A DNA stretch of 32,742 bases from Comamonadaceae bacterium (lineage in GTDB: Bacteria; Pseudomonadota; Gammaproteobacteria; Burkholderiales; Burkholderiaceae_C): the NCBI GenBank assembly GCA_027486255.1, contig JAIXPL010000042.1, positions 1 to 32,742 on the forward strand, given 5' to 3'. A program made the position numbers and the translations under genes. A model generated the notes under the pieces. It had not been told where the DNA came from. It was given only the letters and a program-made list of their open reading frames with translations, and did not search any database. Below are positions 8,139 through 17,352 of this stretch, piece after piece (position 1 is the stretch's first letter; each line of letters starts with the position of its first letter).

Positions 8139-8918
8139 TCAGGGCCCTGTGCCATGGGCACCGGGCAGGTAATGCAGGATTTTTCGTTCGGCCAGCACCA
8201 CGGCGTAGTACGCCACGATGCCGATCACGGTGAGCGCGCCAATGACCACAAACACCCCCGCCGTGTTGCCCTGGCCCTCGAAGAACACCAGCAGGTAGCC
8301 CAGGCCCATGTTGCCGCCCACCAGCTCACCGACGACCACGCCAATGACCGCCAGCGTGCTGGCGATGCGCAGGCCCGAAAACAGCGGCGGCAGCGTGGTC
8401 GGGAACTCGACCATGCGAAACACCTGCAGGCGCGTGGCGGAAAACGAGCGCGCCAGGTTGATGAGGTCCAGGTCCATGGCCCGCATGGCCGAGAGCACGT
8501 TGATGAGCACGGGGAAGAAGACGATGAGCACCGCCACCAGGATCTTGGGATAGACCGTGTAGCCCAGCCACATGACGAACAGGGGCGCGAAAGCCACCTT
8601 GGGGGCGATCTGCAGGGCCAGCAGGTAAGGCGAGAGCACCGCCTCCACCCGAGGGGACATGCCCAGGGCATAACCGATCATCGCCCCCAGGACCGAGCCC
8701 AGCACGAAACCGACCACCACCTCCAGAGCCGTGATGCCTGCGTGCCAGAGCAGGCGCTCGGCCTCCCAAATGCGCAGGCCCTCGGTCACGGTCTTGGAAA
8801 ACGGCGGCAGCACGAACTCGGGCACGCCCATCGCGGCCGGCGCCAGTTCCCACACCAGCAGGAACAGCACCAGCACCGCCAGGCTCCAGGCCGCGGTGAT
8901 CCATCGCTCCAGGGCCAT
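8139..8918 (-). CDS. ABC transporter permease, TauT/NitT type
   Basis: The 259-residue inner-membrane protein has about six hydrophobic helices and the binding-protein-dependent permease fold. Its EAA-like coupling loop lies around 160-185 (NLARSFSATRLQVFRMVEFP). Family members work with an NMT1-like binding protein and an ATPase to import sulfonates, nitrate, aromatic acids or thiamine-type pyrimidines. Its start is 3 bases from the binding-protein stop. The partner genes are upstream in the same operon, so the substrate is presumably the compound degraded by the enzymes that follow. Confidence 0.92.
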   Translation of the reverse strand: MALERWITAAWSLAVLVLFLLVWELAPAAMGVPEFVLPPFSKTVTEGLRIWEAERLLWHAGITALEVVVGFVLGSVLGAMIGYALGMSPRVEAVLSPYLLALQIAPKVAFAPLFVMWLGYTVYPKILVAVLIVFFPVLINVLSAMRAMDLDLINLARSFSATRLQVFRMVEFPTTLPPLFSGLRIASTLAVIGVVVGELVGGNMGLGYLLVFFEGQGNTAGVFVVIGALTVIGIVAYYAVVLAERKILHYLPGAHGTGP

Positions 8919-8921
8919 GGC

Positions 8922-9923
8922 TTACTTGCCTGTCACGAACTGGTTGGTGAACAGATCGCGCACCGGCACTTCTTTGGGCACCACACCGTTGCCCACGTAG
9001 AACTTCTGCAGCTCGGCCATGCGCTGCTCGTCGATGGCGCCGGGCACCTTCTGGTTGGCGTAAACGTATTTGTTGTACATCTCGAAGGCCTTGAGGATGC
9101 TGGCCTCCTTGCCCTTGTGCACCGGCACGTGTTGCACGTAGGCCTCGGTGGCGGCCTTGGGGTTGGCCATGATGTCCTTCATGCCCCTGACGGTGGCGCG
9201 CACCAGCTTCTGGATGAGCTGCGGATTCTTCTGGATGGTCTCGTCCGAGGCCAGGATGGCCTGGGCCATGCTCTTGAAGTAAATGTCGGCCGGCAGGATA
9301 TCGACCTGGGCACCTGCCTCCATGGAGGAGACGGTCCAGTCGGGCACCGCCGCCATGGCCGCCGCCTTCTTGCCGGCGAACTGCTGCCACACACCGGCGG
9401 GGCCGGCGGCCTGGATGGTCACGTCGTTCTTGGTCAGGCCCACCTTGCTGAGCATGCCCAGCAAGGCGTAGTAGGTGGTGTCGGTATAGGAGATGACGGT
9501 GACGGTGCGGCCCTTGAGCTCGCGCGGCGACTCGATGCGCTCGTCCTTGTGCGAGACCAGTTGCATGAGCGAGCCGGCGCCCATCACAGCCACGGCCTTG
9601 ACGGGGATGCCCTGGCCGCGCGCGATGATGGGCGTGTCACCGATGGCCCCGCCAATCACGGCGTTGCCCGCACCAATCTGCTTGGCCACGTCCACGCCGC
9701 CGCGGGCAGTGACGAATTTCACATCCAGGCCCTCAGCCTTGTAGTAACCCTTGGCCTGGGCCAGCATCCAGGGGCCGAAGGCCGGCAGCGTGCCGGGGGC
9801 GGGCAGCAGGTAGGTCACTTCCTGCAGGGCCTGGGCCGAGGCGCCCAGAGGTGCCGCCAGCGCGGCGGAAGCGAGCAGGGCCATGCAGGCACGGCGGGTG
9901 GCGTGGAGGGACAGTTTCTTCAT
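8922..9923 (-). CDS. ABC transporter substrate-binding protein (NMT1/SsuA-like)
   Basis: The 333-residue protein starts with a cleavable signal peptide: basic MKKLSLHATRR, a hydrophobic core and a likely cut after ASA near residue 30. The mature part is a two-lobed periplasmic binding protein of the NMT1/SsuA/TauA group (LAQAKGYYKAEGLDVKF is typical of its N-terminal lobe). It should deliver the operon's growth substrate to the permease. A GGAG site precedes ATG 9923. The ligand cannot be inferred from the visible residues. Confidence 0.92.
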   Translation of the reverse strand: MKKLSLHATRRACMALLASAALAAPLGASAQALQEVTYLLPAPGTLPAFGPWMLAQAKGYYKAEGLDVKFVTARGGVDVAKQIGAGNAVIGGAIGDTPIIARGQGIPVKAVAVMGAGSLMQLVSHKDERIESPRELKGRTVTVISYTDTTYYALLGMLSKVGLTKNDVTIQAAGPAGVWQQFAGKKAAAMAAVPDWTVSSMEAGAQVDILPADIYFKSMAQAILASDETIQKNPQLIQKLVRATVRGMKDIMANPKAATEAYVQHVPVHKGKEASILKAFEMYNKYVYANQKVPGAIDEQRMAELQKFYVGNGVVPKEVPVRDLFTNQFVTGK

Positions 9924-9974
9924 CGCAGACTCCGTTTCTTAGGTGGCAGGGGGAGGAAAAAAGGGCAGCAGCCT

Positions 9975-10781
<807 letters not shown>

Positions 10782-10820
10782 ATAGGAAATCTTTGGGGGT
10801 CTCTCTGGGGGTACGTCTGA

Positions 10821-10847
10821 TGATTCACCTATGAATCAACGATTCAT
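10821..10847. promoter_or_regulatory. double palindrome, probable IclR operator
   Basis: Two overlapping inverted repeats share a central half-site. TGATTCA (10821-10827) and TGAATCA (10832-10838) are exact complements with a 4-base spacer. ATGAATC (10831-10837) and GATTCAT (10841-10847) are exact complements with a 3-base spacer. The site lies between the divergent catabolic operon and galE. IclR-family proteins bind such short palindromes, often in tandem, and an IclR gene is encoded in the operon; the pairing of regulator and site is inferred. Confidence 0.6.
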
Positions 10848-11028
10848 TACAGGAACAAATCATACGTCGGCTCGGCGGCCGCCCACAAGTCAGCGCAAAC
10901 CCGCAGGCGCCCTGCCCTCGCCAAGCCGGACGGGGTGCCGGGTGATGCCGTCCTACAAGCTCAAGCGGGCTTGCAGGACAGTGCAGCGGTGCATTCTGGA
11001 CGCCCGACAGGAGGCCGGCGCAGCGACG

Positions 11029-12126
11029 ATGAACCTCGTCATGAAGCACCACACCCGCCCCGCCCGCGTCCTTGTGGTCGGCGGTGCCGGCTACATCGGC
11101 TCCCACATGCTCAAGCGCCTGAGCCAGGCCGGCTGCGAGCTGACCACGCTGGACAACCTCTCGGGCGGCTTTGCCGAGGCGGTGTGCGCGGGCGAGTTCG
11201 TCCAGGGCGACCTGGCCGACCGGCCCCTGCTGGAGGCGCTGATGCAGCGTGGCCGTTTTGATGCGGTGATGCACTTCGCCTCTTTCATCCAGGTGGGCGA
11301 ATCGGTGGCGCAGCCGGCGCGCTACTACCAGAACAACCTGGTGAACACGCTGCAACTGCTCGATGCCATGCGGGCGAACGGCGTGAATCGGTTCATCTTC
11401 TCCTCGACGGCGGCCACCTTCGGCGAGCCGCGCTACGTGCCCATCGACGAGGCCCACCCGCAGCAGCCCATCAATCCCTATGGCCGCAGCAAGCGGATGG
11501 TCGAGCAGGTGCTGGAGGACTACGACCGGGCCTATGGTCTGAAATCGGTGTGCCTGCGCTACTTCAACGCCGCCGGCGCCGACCCGGAGGGTGAGCTGGG
11601 CGAGCGCCATGAGCCGGAGACCCACCTGATCCCGCTGGTGCTGCAGGCGGCCTCAGGCCGCAGGCCGCATGTCACGGTGTACGGGCGCGACTACGACACG
11701 CCCGATGGCACCTGCATCCGCGACTACATCCACGTCAGTGACCTGTGCGAGGCGCACTGGCTGGCGCTGCAAAGCCTGCTGGGGGACGGCCCCTCGCAGG
11801 CCTACAACCTGGGCAACGGCCAGGGCTTCTCGGTGCAGCAGGTGATTGATGCCGCCGAGCGCCTCACGGGCGCGCGCATCCGGGTGCTGGAAGGGCCACG
11901 GCGCGCAGGCGACCCGGCCCGCCTGGTGGCCGATGCGCGCCTGGCGCGCCAGCGCCTGGGCTGGCGTCCGCGCCTGAGCGAGCTCGACACCATCGTGCAC
12001 AGCGCCTGGCGCTGGGAGCAAAAGATGGCCCAGCGCCCGGCCGCTGAACCCGGCAGTCAGCGCATAGATCGACCTGCTGTAGGCGCGCCCGCCGCAGCGC
12101 TGTCAGCCCAGGGCGCGACTCCTTGA
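11029..12126 (+). CDS. galE: UDP-glucose 4-epimerase
   Basis: The protein interconverts UDP-glucose and UDP-galactose, giving sugar precursors for surface polysaccharide. From ATG 11029 it has 365 residues, with the NAD fingerprint GGAGYIGSH (18-26), the SST segment near 125-127 and the catalytic Y151-GRS-K155. The order and KSVCLRYFNAAGA are typical of GalE. The frame is open back to 10831, but that stretch shows no GalE homology. AGGAGG at 11009-11014 is 14 bases from ATG 11029, rather far; ATG 11041 is an alternative. An alanine/proline-rich tail of about 30 residues extends past the usual end. It is the first gene of a plus-strand polysaccharide cluster. Confidence 0.9.
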   Translation: MNLVMKHHTRPARVLVVGGAGYIGSHMLKRLSQAGCELTTLDNLSGGFAEAVCAGEFVQGDLADRPLLEALMQRGRFDAVMHFASFIQVGESVAQPARYYQNNLVNTLQLLDAMRANGVNRFIFSSTAATFGEPRYVPIDEAHPQQPINPYGRSKRMVEQVLEDYDRAYGLKSVCLRYFNAAGADPEGELGERHEPETHLIPLVLQAASGRRPHVTVYGRDYDTPDGTCIRDYIHVSDLCEAHWLALQSLLGDGPSQAYNLGNGQGFSVQQVIDAAERLTGARIRVLEGPRRAGDPARLVADARLARQRLGWRPRLSELDTIVHSAWRWEQKMAQRPAAEPGSQRIDRPAVGAPAAALSAQGATP

Positions 12127-12192
12127 CTGGGCATTGAAGCCCGCGCCCTGTCCACCCAGAATCGATTCGAAACCAAGGAAGGATTCATCAAG

Positions 12193-13407
12193 ATGCAGGG
12201 CGACACCATGCCCCTGGGCCCCAGAGCCCCGGACACGCTGCTCAAGGGCCTGATGCCGTTTGCTGAGGAACGCAGCCGCACGGGCGAGTACAGGCCAGCG
12301 AGCCAAGGCATCGCATGGCCGGCGCTCACGGCCGACAAGGGCACCGACAGGGGCACCGGCATGCGTGCCCTCGCGGGCGCATCGCGGGCGCGGCCGCGCA
12401 TCGTCTTCGTGCTCATGTCGGCGGTGGCCCAGCCCAGCACGGTCGACCAGCTAGCCCAGGCGCTGGCGCCGCATCGGGTGCTGGTGCACCACGACTTTTC
12501 TCAGTCGCCGCACTTTGCACTGCAGGCCGACAACGTGCGCTTCGTGCCGAACCCCATGCGGACCGGCTGGGCCCAGTTCGGCTTCGTCGAGGGCATCTTC
12601 CATTCGCTCCAGCACGCGCTCAAGCACCTGGAGTTCGACTACCTGCAGCTGCTCAGTCCCAGCTGCCTGCCCATCAAGCCACTGGCGGCCTTCGAGCGGC
12701 ACATCAGCGGCCTGGAGGAGGCGCACTTCGACTGCATCGAGCTGCTGACCGACAAAGATGCCCGCATGTCCGTCGGCTACCGCGCCTGGACCGACAGCCG
12801 CAGCCTGATGCACCGCCTCATGCGGCGCCTGTCCACGGTGTACTTCGACAGCTCGCCAGGCCGCCGCGACGAGGCCGGCGTGTGGATCCGCAGCGGCGCG
12901 GGCGCGGGCCTGAGCTCGCATGTGGCGGGCCTGGCCCTGCAGGCGCTCAGCCACCCCGCCCTGGGCCGCCACCTGCGCGAGCAAGCCCTGCCGCTGTACT
13001 ACGGCAGCACCTGGTTCGGCGCGCGCCGGCACCTCATTGCGGGCATGGTGCGCACCTGGTTGCAGCCGGGTGTGCAGGCCCACTTCCGGCAGGTGCACAT
13101 TGCCGAAGAATTCCTGGTGCCCAGCCTGCTGATGAAGCTGCGGCCCCACAAGGGCCCCATGAACCACCTCATCGAGCGCTTTGAGCAGGCGCATCCGGGC
13201 ACCTTCGGCCTGGCGCAGCTCGAGGAGCTGCGCCACTCACCGGCCTTCTTTGCCCGCAAGTTCCCGGACGATGCCCAGGCGCCCGTGCGCCAGCAGGTGC
13301 TCACCGAGCTGGCTCAGGCGAACCTGGCGGCCACCAGCGCCTACCCCGCCTACCCCGCCTACCCCACCCATACCGTCCCCTCCACCGCCACGCAGGCCGT
13401 GGCCTGA
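12193..13407 (+). CDS. GT14-like glycosyltransferase (core-2/I-branching enzyme family)
   Basis: The 404-residue protein matches the bacterial GT14-type fold. After a poorly conserved N-terminus of about 60 residues comes [14 protein letters not shown], then [33 protein letters not shown] and [15 protein letters not shown], the last being the hallmark of branching N-acetylglucosaminyl/xylosyl-transferases. YYGSTWFG and [10 protein letters not shown] occur further on. It should transfer a sugar during polysaccharide or glycan assembly, probably at the membrane face, though no membrane helix is seen. AAGGAAGGA sits 9 bases before ATG 12193; M57 (ATG 12361) is an alternative start nearer the conserved core. 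The C-terminus contains an AYP repeat encoded by a 9-base tandem repeat. Confidence 0.78.
   Translation: MQGDTMPLGPRAPDTLLKGLMPFAEERSRTGEYRPASQGIAWPALTADKGTDRGTGMRALAGASRARPRIVFVLMSAVAQPSTVDQLAQALAPHRVLVHHDFSQSPHFALQADNVRFVPNPMRTGWAQFGFVEGIFHSLQHALKHLEFDYLQLLSPSCLPIKPLAAFERHISGLEEAHFDCIELLTDKDARMSVGYRAWTDSRSLMHRLMRRLSTVYFDSSPGRRDEAGVWIRSGAGAGLSSHVAGLALQALSHPALGRHLREQALPLYYGSTWFGARRHLIAGMVRTWLQPGVQAHFRQVHIAEEFLVPSLLMKLRPHKGPMNHLIERFEQAHPGTFGLAQLEELRHSPAFFARKFPDDAQAPVRQQVLTELAQANLAATSAYPAYPAYPTHTVPSTATQAVA
13339..13365 (+). repeat. 9-base tandem repeat, three copies, inside GT14 gene
   Basis: GCCTACCCC occurs three times in perfect tandem near the 3' end of the glycosyltransferase gene and encodes the repeated AYP residues. 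The unit is a multiple of three, so copy-number change would not shift the frame. Confidence 0.9.
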
Positions 13408-13496
13408 CGCACTGCACCCTGGCACACCCGCCTGCGCAGCACGGTGCGCGGCTGCGGGTCTGGGCACACACCACCACCACAAAAGGACAACAACAC

Positions 13497-14270
13497 ATGC
13501 AGGTTCTGATCCTGGCAGGGGGCTTGGGCACCCGCATCAGCGAGGAAAGCAGCATCCGGCCCAAGCCCATGGTGGAGATTGGCGGGCGCCCCATCCTCTG
13601 GCACATCATGAAGATCTACCTGGCCCACGGCCTGACGGACTTCGTGATCTGCTGCGGCTACAAGGGCCATGTCATCAAGCAGTTCTTCCGCGACTACGGC
13701 CTGGACAGCGCCGATGTGCGTTTTGACATGCGCGATGGCAGCACCACGCTGCTCAAGACCCAAACCGAACCCTGGCGCGTGACCCTGGTGGACACAGGCC
13801 TGGACACCATGACGGGCGGGCGCATCAAGCGGGCCGCCGCCTACCTGGACGAAGGCCCGTTCTGCTGCACCTATGGCGACGGCCTGTGTGATGTGGACAT
13901 CGGCCAGCTGATCGACTTTCACCGCACGCAAGGCGCACTGGCCACCGTGACAGCCGTGCAGCCGCCGGGCCGCTTTGGCGCCTTCACCCTGCCCACGGGC
14001 GGCAGCCGCGTGCCCAGCTTCAAGGAAAAGCCCAACGGCGACGGCGCCTGGGTCAATGGCGGCTACTTCGTGCTCGAACGCCAGGTCCTCGACCTGATCG
14101 CAGGCGAGGACACCGTCTGGGAAAAAGAACCCATGGAGCAGCTGGCGGCCAGCGGCCAGCTCGCCGCCTACCGGCACAGCGGCTTCTGGCAGCCCATGGA
14201 CACGCTGCGCGACAAGCACTTGCTCGAAGACCTCTGGAGCCACGGCAAGGCGCCCTGGCGCCAGTGGTGA
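13497..14270 (+). CDS. rfbF: glucose-1-phosphate cytidylyltransferase
   Basis: The enzyme makes CDP-glucose from glucose-1-phosphate and CTP. The 257-residue protein has the nucleotidyltransferase start [14 protein letters not shown] and the sugar-phosphate loop [22 protein letters not shown] is the metal-binding segment, followed by FKEKPNGDG and WVNGGYFV. Together these match RfbF/DdhA of CDP-dideoxyhexose pathways in motif and length. AAAGGA lies 9 bases before ATG 13497. It is followed by a RmlC-like epimerase 29 bases downstream. No typical CDP-glucose 4,6-dehydratase is seen in the cluster, which is unusual for this enzyme. Confidence 0.9.
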   Translation: MQVLILAGGLGTRISEESSIRPKPMVEIGGRPILWHIMKIYLAHGLTDFVICCGYKGHVIKQFFRDYGLDSADVRFDMRDGSTTLLKTQTEPWRVTLVDTGLDTMTGGRIKRAAAYLDEGPFCCTYGDGLCDVDIGQLIDFHRTQGALATVTAVQPPGRFGAFTLPTGGSRVPSFKEKPNGDGAWVNGGYFVLERQVLDLIAGEDTVWEKEPMEQLAASGQLAAYRHSGFWQPMDTLRDKHLLEDLWSHGKAPWRQW

Positions 14271-14299
14271 GCCACCTTCCATTCAACCAGGGAGCACCC

Positions 14300-14845
14300 A
14301 TGATCATCACCCCCACCCGCCTGCCCGGCGCCAGCCTCATCGAGGTGGAGCGGCGCGAGGACAGCCGAGGGCACTTTGCCCGCCTCTACTGCGAACGCGA
14401 GTTCCAGGCCCACGGCCTGCCGGCCCGCGTGGCACAGACCAACCGCTCGGTCACCCTGCGGCGCGGCACGCTCAGAGGCATGCACTACCAGCTTGCACCG
14501 CACGGCGAAGACAAGCTGGTGCGCTGCGAACGCGGCGCCATCTGGGACTGCATCATCGACCTGCGGCCGGACTCGGCCACCTGCGGCCAATGGCTGGGTG
14601 TGGAGCTGAGCGAGGCCAACGGACGCATGCTGCTGGTGCCCAAGGGCTTCGCGCACGGCTTTCTCACGCTCACAGATGACGTGGCCGTGTCCTACCAGGT
14701 CTCCGAGTTCTACACGCCCGGCGCCGAGCGCGGCATCCGCTATGACGACCCGGCCTTCGGCATCGAGTGGCCCAGCCCCATCCTGAGCTTGTCTGACAAA
14801 GACGCGGCCTGGCCCGCCTACGTGCGCGACGAGGTGGCGGCATGA
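14300..14845 (+). CDS. RmlC-like nucleotide-sugar 3,5-epimerase
   Basis: The 181-residue cupin-fold protein resembles dTDP-4-dehydrorhamnose 3,5-epimerase. Visible parts are RREDSRGHFARLYC, RGTLRGMHYQ (with the conserved catalytic His in GMHYQ), AIWDCIIDLR (with the Asp partner) and LLVPKGFAHGFLTL. In the CDP context it probably epimerises a 4-keto-6-deoxy sugar or acts as a 3-epimerase only. AGGGAG at 14289-14294 supports ATG 14300; the frame is open further upstream but lacks a site. Its stop overlaps the next start as ATGA. rmlA, rmlB and rmlD are absent, so the name rfbC is avoided. Confidence 0.85.
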   Translation: MIITPTRLPGASLIEVERREDSRGHFARLYCEREFQAHGLPARVAQTNRSVTLRRGTLRGMHYQLAPHGEDKLVRCERGAIWDCIIDLRPDSATCGQWLGVELSEANGRMLLVPKGFAHGFLTLTDDVAVSYQVSEFYTPGAERGIRYDDPAFGIEWPSPILSLSDKDAAWPAYVRDEVAA

Positions 14846-16170
14846 TCCTCATCGACACCGCTCTGGCGCGCCGCGCCGCCGAAGGCCAGCCCATCCGCGT
14901 TGGCCTGGTGGGTGCCGGCTTCATGGCCCGGGGCGTGGCCCTGCAAATCGCCTTGTCGGTGCCCGGCATGCGGGTGGTGGCCATTGCCAACCGCCACCTG
15001 GACGGCGCCATTCGCGCCTACGCCGAGGCCGGCCAGAACGAGGTGCAGCACGTGGCCACGGTGGCGCAACTGGAACGCGCCATTGGCGCAGGGCAATGCG
15101 CTGTCACCGACGACGCGCTGCTGCTGTGCCAGGCCCAGGGCATTGATGCCATCGTGGAGGTGACCGGCACCATCGAGCACGCTGCCCGCGTGGCGCTGGA
15201 GGCCATGGCGCACGGCAAGCATGTGGTGCTGATGAACGCCGAAGTCGACGGCACCATCGGCCCCATCCTCAAGACCTATGCCGAGCGCGCCGGCGTGGTG
15301 CTCACCAGCGCCGACGGCGATCAGCCCGGCGTGATGATGAACCTCTGGCGCTTTGTCCGCGGCCTGGGCGTCAAGCCCGTGCTGTGCGGCAACATCAAGG
15401 GCCTGCACGACCCCTACCGCAACCCGAGCACTCAGGAAAGCTTTGCGCGCCAATGGGGCCAGAACCCGCACATGGTGAGCTCCTTTGCCGATGGCACCAA
15501 GATCTCGTTCGAGAACGCCATCGTGGCCAACGGCACGGGCATGCGCGTGGCCCGGCGCGGCATGCACGGGCCCACGGTGGCGCCGGGCACGCCCATCCAA
15601 GAGGTGGGCGCGCTCTACCCACTGGCCGACCTGCTGGAGGGGCCAGGCATCGTGGACTACGTGGTCGGCGCCATGCCGGGCCCGGGGGTCTATGTGCTGG
15701 GCACGCACGACCATCCGCGCCAGCAGCACTACCTCAAGCTCTACAAGATGGGGGACGGCCCGCTCTACTGCTTCTACACGCCCTACCACCTGTGCCACTT
15801 CGAGGTGCCCAACACCGTGGCCCGTGCCGTGCTCTTTGGCGATGCGGCACTCACCCCCCTGGGCGCGCCACAGGTCGAGGTGGTGGCCACCGCCAAAAAG
15901 GGCCTCAAAGCCGGCGAAGTGATCGACGGCCTGGGCGGCTACATGAGCTACGGCCTGGCCGAGAACGCCCCCACGGCGAGGCAGCAGAACCTGCTGCCCA
16001 TCGGTCTGGCCGAAGGCTGCCGGCTGCGTCGAGATGTGGCGCGCGACGAGGTGCTCACGTTTGACGACGTCCAGCTGCCTGCAGGCCGCCTGGCCGACCG
16101 GCTCTGGCGCGAGCAGATGGCCCGGTTTTTCCCCCAACACATTGCAACTCCTGAGGAGATGAAGATATGA
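14842..16170 (+). CDS. NAD(P)-dependent oxidoreductase with C-terminal SAF domain
   Basis: The 442-residue protein has an N-terminal Rossmann domain (VGLVGAGFMARGVALQIA, about 19-36) like homoserine dehydrogenases and Gfo/Idh proteins. A conserved middle follows with DQPGVMMNLWRFVRGLG, and a SAF-type C-terminal domain spans about 350-425 (ATAKKGLKAGEVIDGLGG). SAF domains occur in antifreeze-like proteins, sialic acid synthases and altronate dehydratases. ATGA overlaps at both ends couple it to the epimerase and the following SDR. I recall this protein beside rfbF and RmlC-like genes in other polysaccharide loci, but know of no tested reaction. It may oxidise, reduce or rearrange the CDP-sugar; function unknown. 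Confidence 0.75.
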   Translation: MILIDTALARRAAEGQPIRVGLVGAGFMARGVALQIALSVPGMRVVAIANRHLDGAIRAYAEAGQNEVQHVATVAQLERAIGAGQCAVTDDALLLCQAQGIDAIVEVTGTIEHAARVALEAMAHGKHVVLMNAEVDGTIGPILKTYAERAGVVLTSADGDQPGVMMNLWRFVRGLGVKPVLCGNIKGLHDPYRNPSTQESFARQWGQNPHMVSSFADGTKISFENAIVANGTGMRVARRGMHGPTVAPGTPIQEVGALYPLADLLEGPGIVDYVVGAMPGPGVYVLGTHDHPRQQHYLKLYKMGDGPLYCFYTPYHLCHFEVPNTVARAVLFGDAALTPLGAPQVEVVATAKKGLKAGEVIDGLGGYMSYGLAENAPTARQQNLLPIGLAEGCRLRRDVARDEVLTFDDVQLPAGRLADRLWREQMARFFPQHIATPEEMKI

Positions 16171-17204
16171 AAGTGCTTGTCACAGGCGTGGACGGCTACA
16201 TCGGCTGCCTGCTGGGCCCTTATCTGCGCGGCCGAGGCCATGAGGTGGTGGGGCTGGACACCGGCTACTACCGCGACGGCTGGCTGTTCAACGACACGGC
16301 CCTGGTGCCGCAATCCCCGCTCACAATCAACAAAGACATCCGGCAGATCACCGTCGACGACCTGCGTGGCTTTGATGCCGTCTGCCACCTGGCTGAACTC
16401 TCGAACGATCCGCTGTGCGAGAACACGCCGGAGCTGACCTTCGAGATCAACCACCAGGGCTCGGTGCGCTTGGCCGAGATGGCCAAGGCCGCCGGCGTGA
16501 AGCGCTTCGTCTACACCTCCTCCTGCAGTGTGTATGGCATCGGAAACGGTGATGCGCCCGTGAACGAACGCTCGCCCACGCACCCGCAGACGGCCTATGC
16601 CGAATGCAAGCTGCTGGTCGAGCGCGATGTCTCGGCCCTGGCCGAAGCGCACTTCTCGCCCACCTTCCTGCGCAACGCCACGGCCTACGGCGCCTCGCCG
16701 CGCATGCGCTTTGACATCGTGCTCAACAACCTCTGCGGCCTGGCCGCCACCACGGGCCAGATCGTCATGACCAGCGACGGCTCGCCCTGGCGGCCCCTGG
16801 TGCACGTGCTCGACATCTGTGAGGCCGTGGCCTGCACACTCGAAGCCCCGCAGGCGGCCATCCACAACGAGGTGTTCAACGTCGGGCACGATGCCGACAA
16901 CTACCAGGTGCGCCAGATCGCCCAGATCGTGGCGGAGGTGTATCCGGGCTGCGAGCTGAGCTTTGGCCCACCGGGCGGCGACAACCGCAGCTACCGGGTG
17001 AGCTTTGCCAAGATCCACCAGCAGTTACCGGGCTTTCATTGCAACTGGGACGCGCGCAAGGGCGCCCAGCAGCTGCACGATGTGTTCGCCCGCATCGGCC
17101 TGGACGCCGCCACCTTCAATGCCCGGCCCTTCACCCGCCTCAAGCGTCTGAAAAACCTCAGCGCCACGGGGCAGATCGGCGACAAGTTTTACTGGCAGCA
17201 CTGA
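16167..17204 (+). CDS. NAD-dependent epimerase/dehydratase (extended SDR)
   Basis: The 345-residue protein is an extended SDR of the nucleotide-sugar type. It has the fingerprint VTGVDGYIGCLL, HLAELSNDP, the SSCSVYG segment with catalytic Ser/Thr, and Y-A-E-C-K as the YxxxK motif. RNATAYG follows, and WRPLVHVLDICEA is typical of sugar-nucleotide dehydratases and epimerases. It may act as the missing 4,6-dehydratase for CDP-glucose or as a 4-epimerase/reductase on the product. Its start overlaps the SAF-oxidoreductase stop by ATGA, and it ends the visible polysaccharide cluster. Family firm, reaction not. Confidence 0.85.
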   Translation: MKVLVTGVDGYIGCLLGPYLRGRGHEVVGLDTGYYRDGWLFNDTALVPQSPLTINKDIRQITVDDLRGFDAVCHLAELSNDPLCENTPELTFEINHQGSVRLAEMAKAAGVKRFVYTSSCSVYGIGNGDAPVNERSPTHPQTAYAECKLLVERDVSALAEAHFSPTFLRNATAYGASPRMRFDIVLNNLCGLAATTGQIVMTSDGSPWRPLVHVLDICEAVACTLEAPQAAIHNEVFNVGHDADNYQVRQIAQIVAEVYPGCELSFGPPGGDNRSYRVSFAKIHQQLPGFHCNWDARKGAQQLHDVFARIGLDAATFNARPFTRLKRLKNLSATGQIGDKFYWQH

Positions 17205-17223
17205 AGCGGCAGCCACCACCGCG

Positions 17224-17256
17224 CCCTCACCCCTGCCCTCTCCCAGAGGGAGAGGG
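17224..17256. repeat. CCCTCTCCC-type intergenic repeat, copy 1
   Basis: CCCTCACCCC is followed by CCCTCTCCC (17236-17244), loop AGA and GGGAGAGGG (17248-17256), a perfect 9-bp stem. The arrangement is a hairpin-forming intergenic repeat of the type common in GC-rich proteobacteria. It lies between convergent genes (SDR and modC) and may serve as a transcription end or mRNA stabiliser. Confidence 0.8.
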
Positions 17257-17269
17257 AGAGGGAGAGGGA
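17246..17269. repeat. hexanucleotide repeat (GAGGGA) x4
   Basis: Four perfect tandem GAGGGA units extend the right arm of intergenic repeat copy 1. It lies outside genes and looks like slippage expansion of the arm. Confidence 0.9.
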
Positions 17270-17306
17270 AATGGAGATGCAAGCGGGGAGCTCTCTGACC
17301 CCCTCG

Positions 17307-17335
17307 CCCCTCTGGGGAGAGGGCCGGGGTGAGGG
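17307..17335. repeat. CCCTCTCCC-type intergenic repeat, copy 2 (inverted)
   Basis: CCCCTCTGGGGAGAGGG followed by CCGGGGTGAGGG is the reverse complement of the copy 1 layout, so copies 1 and 2 face each other about 50 bases apart, just downstream of modC and of the SDR gene. Confidence 0.8.
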
Positions 17336-17352
17336 GCAGCGCCCGCCGCCGC

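Noticed and set aside
10831..11028. 66-codon N-terminal extension of GalE
   Set aside because: The extension precedes the normal GalE start, overlaps the operator palindrome and has no family similarity.
13497..14845. Standard dTDP-rhamnose cluster
   Set aside because: The nucleotidyltransferase is of the cytidylyl (RfbF) type and rmlB and rmlD are missing.
17224..17335. CRISPR-like array
   Set aside because: The repeats are short palindromic units and a GAGGGA microsatellite without regular spacers; no cas gene is nearby.
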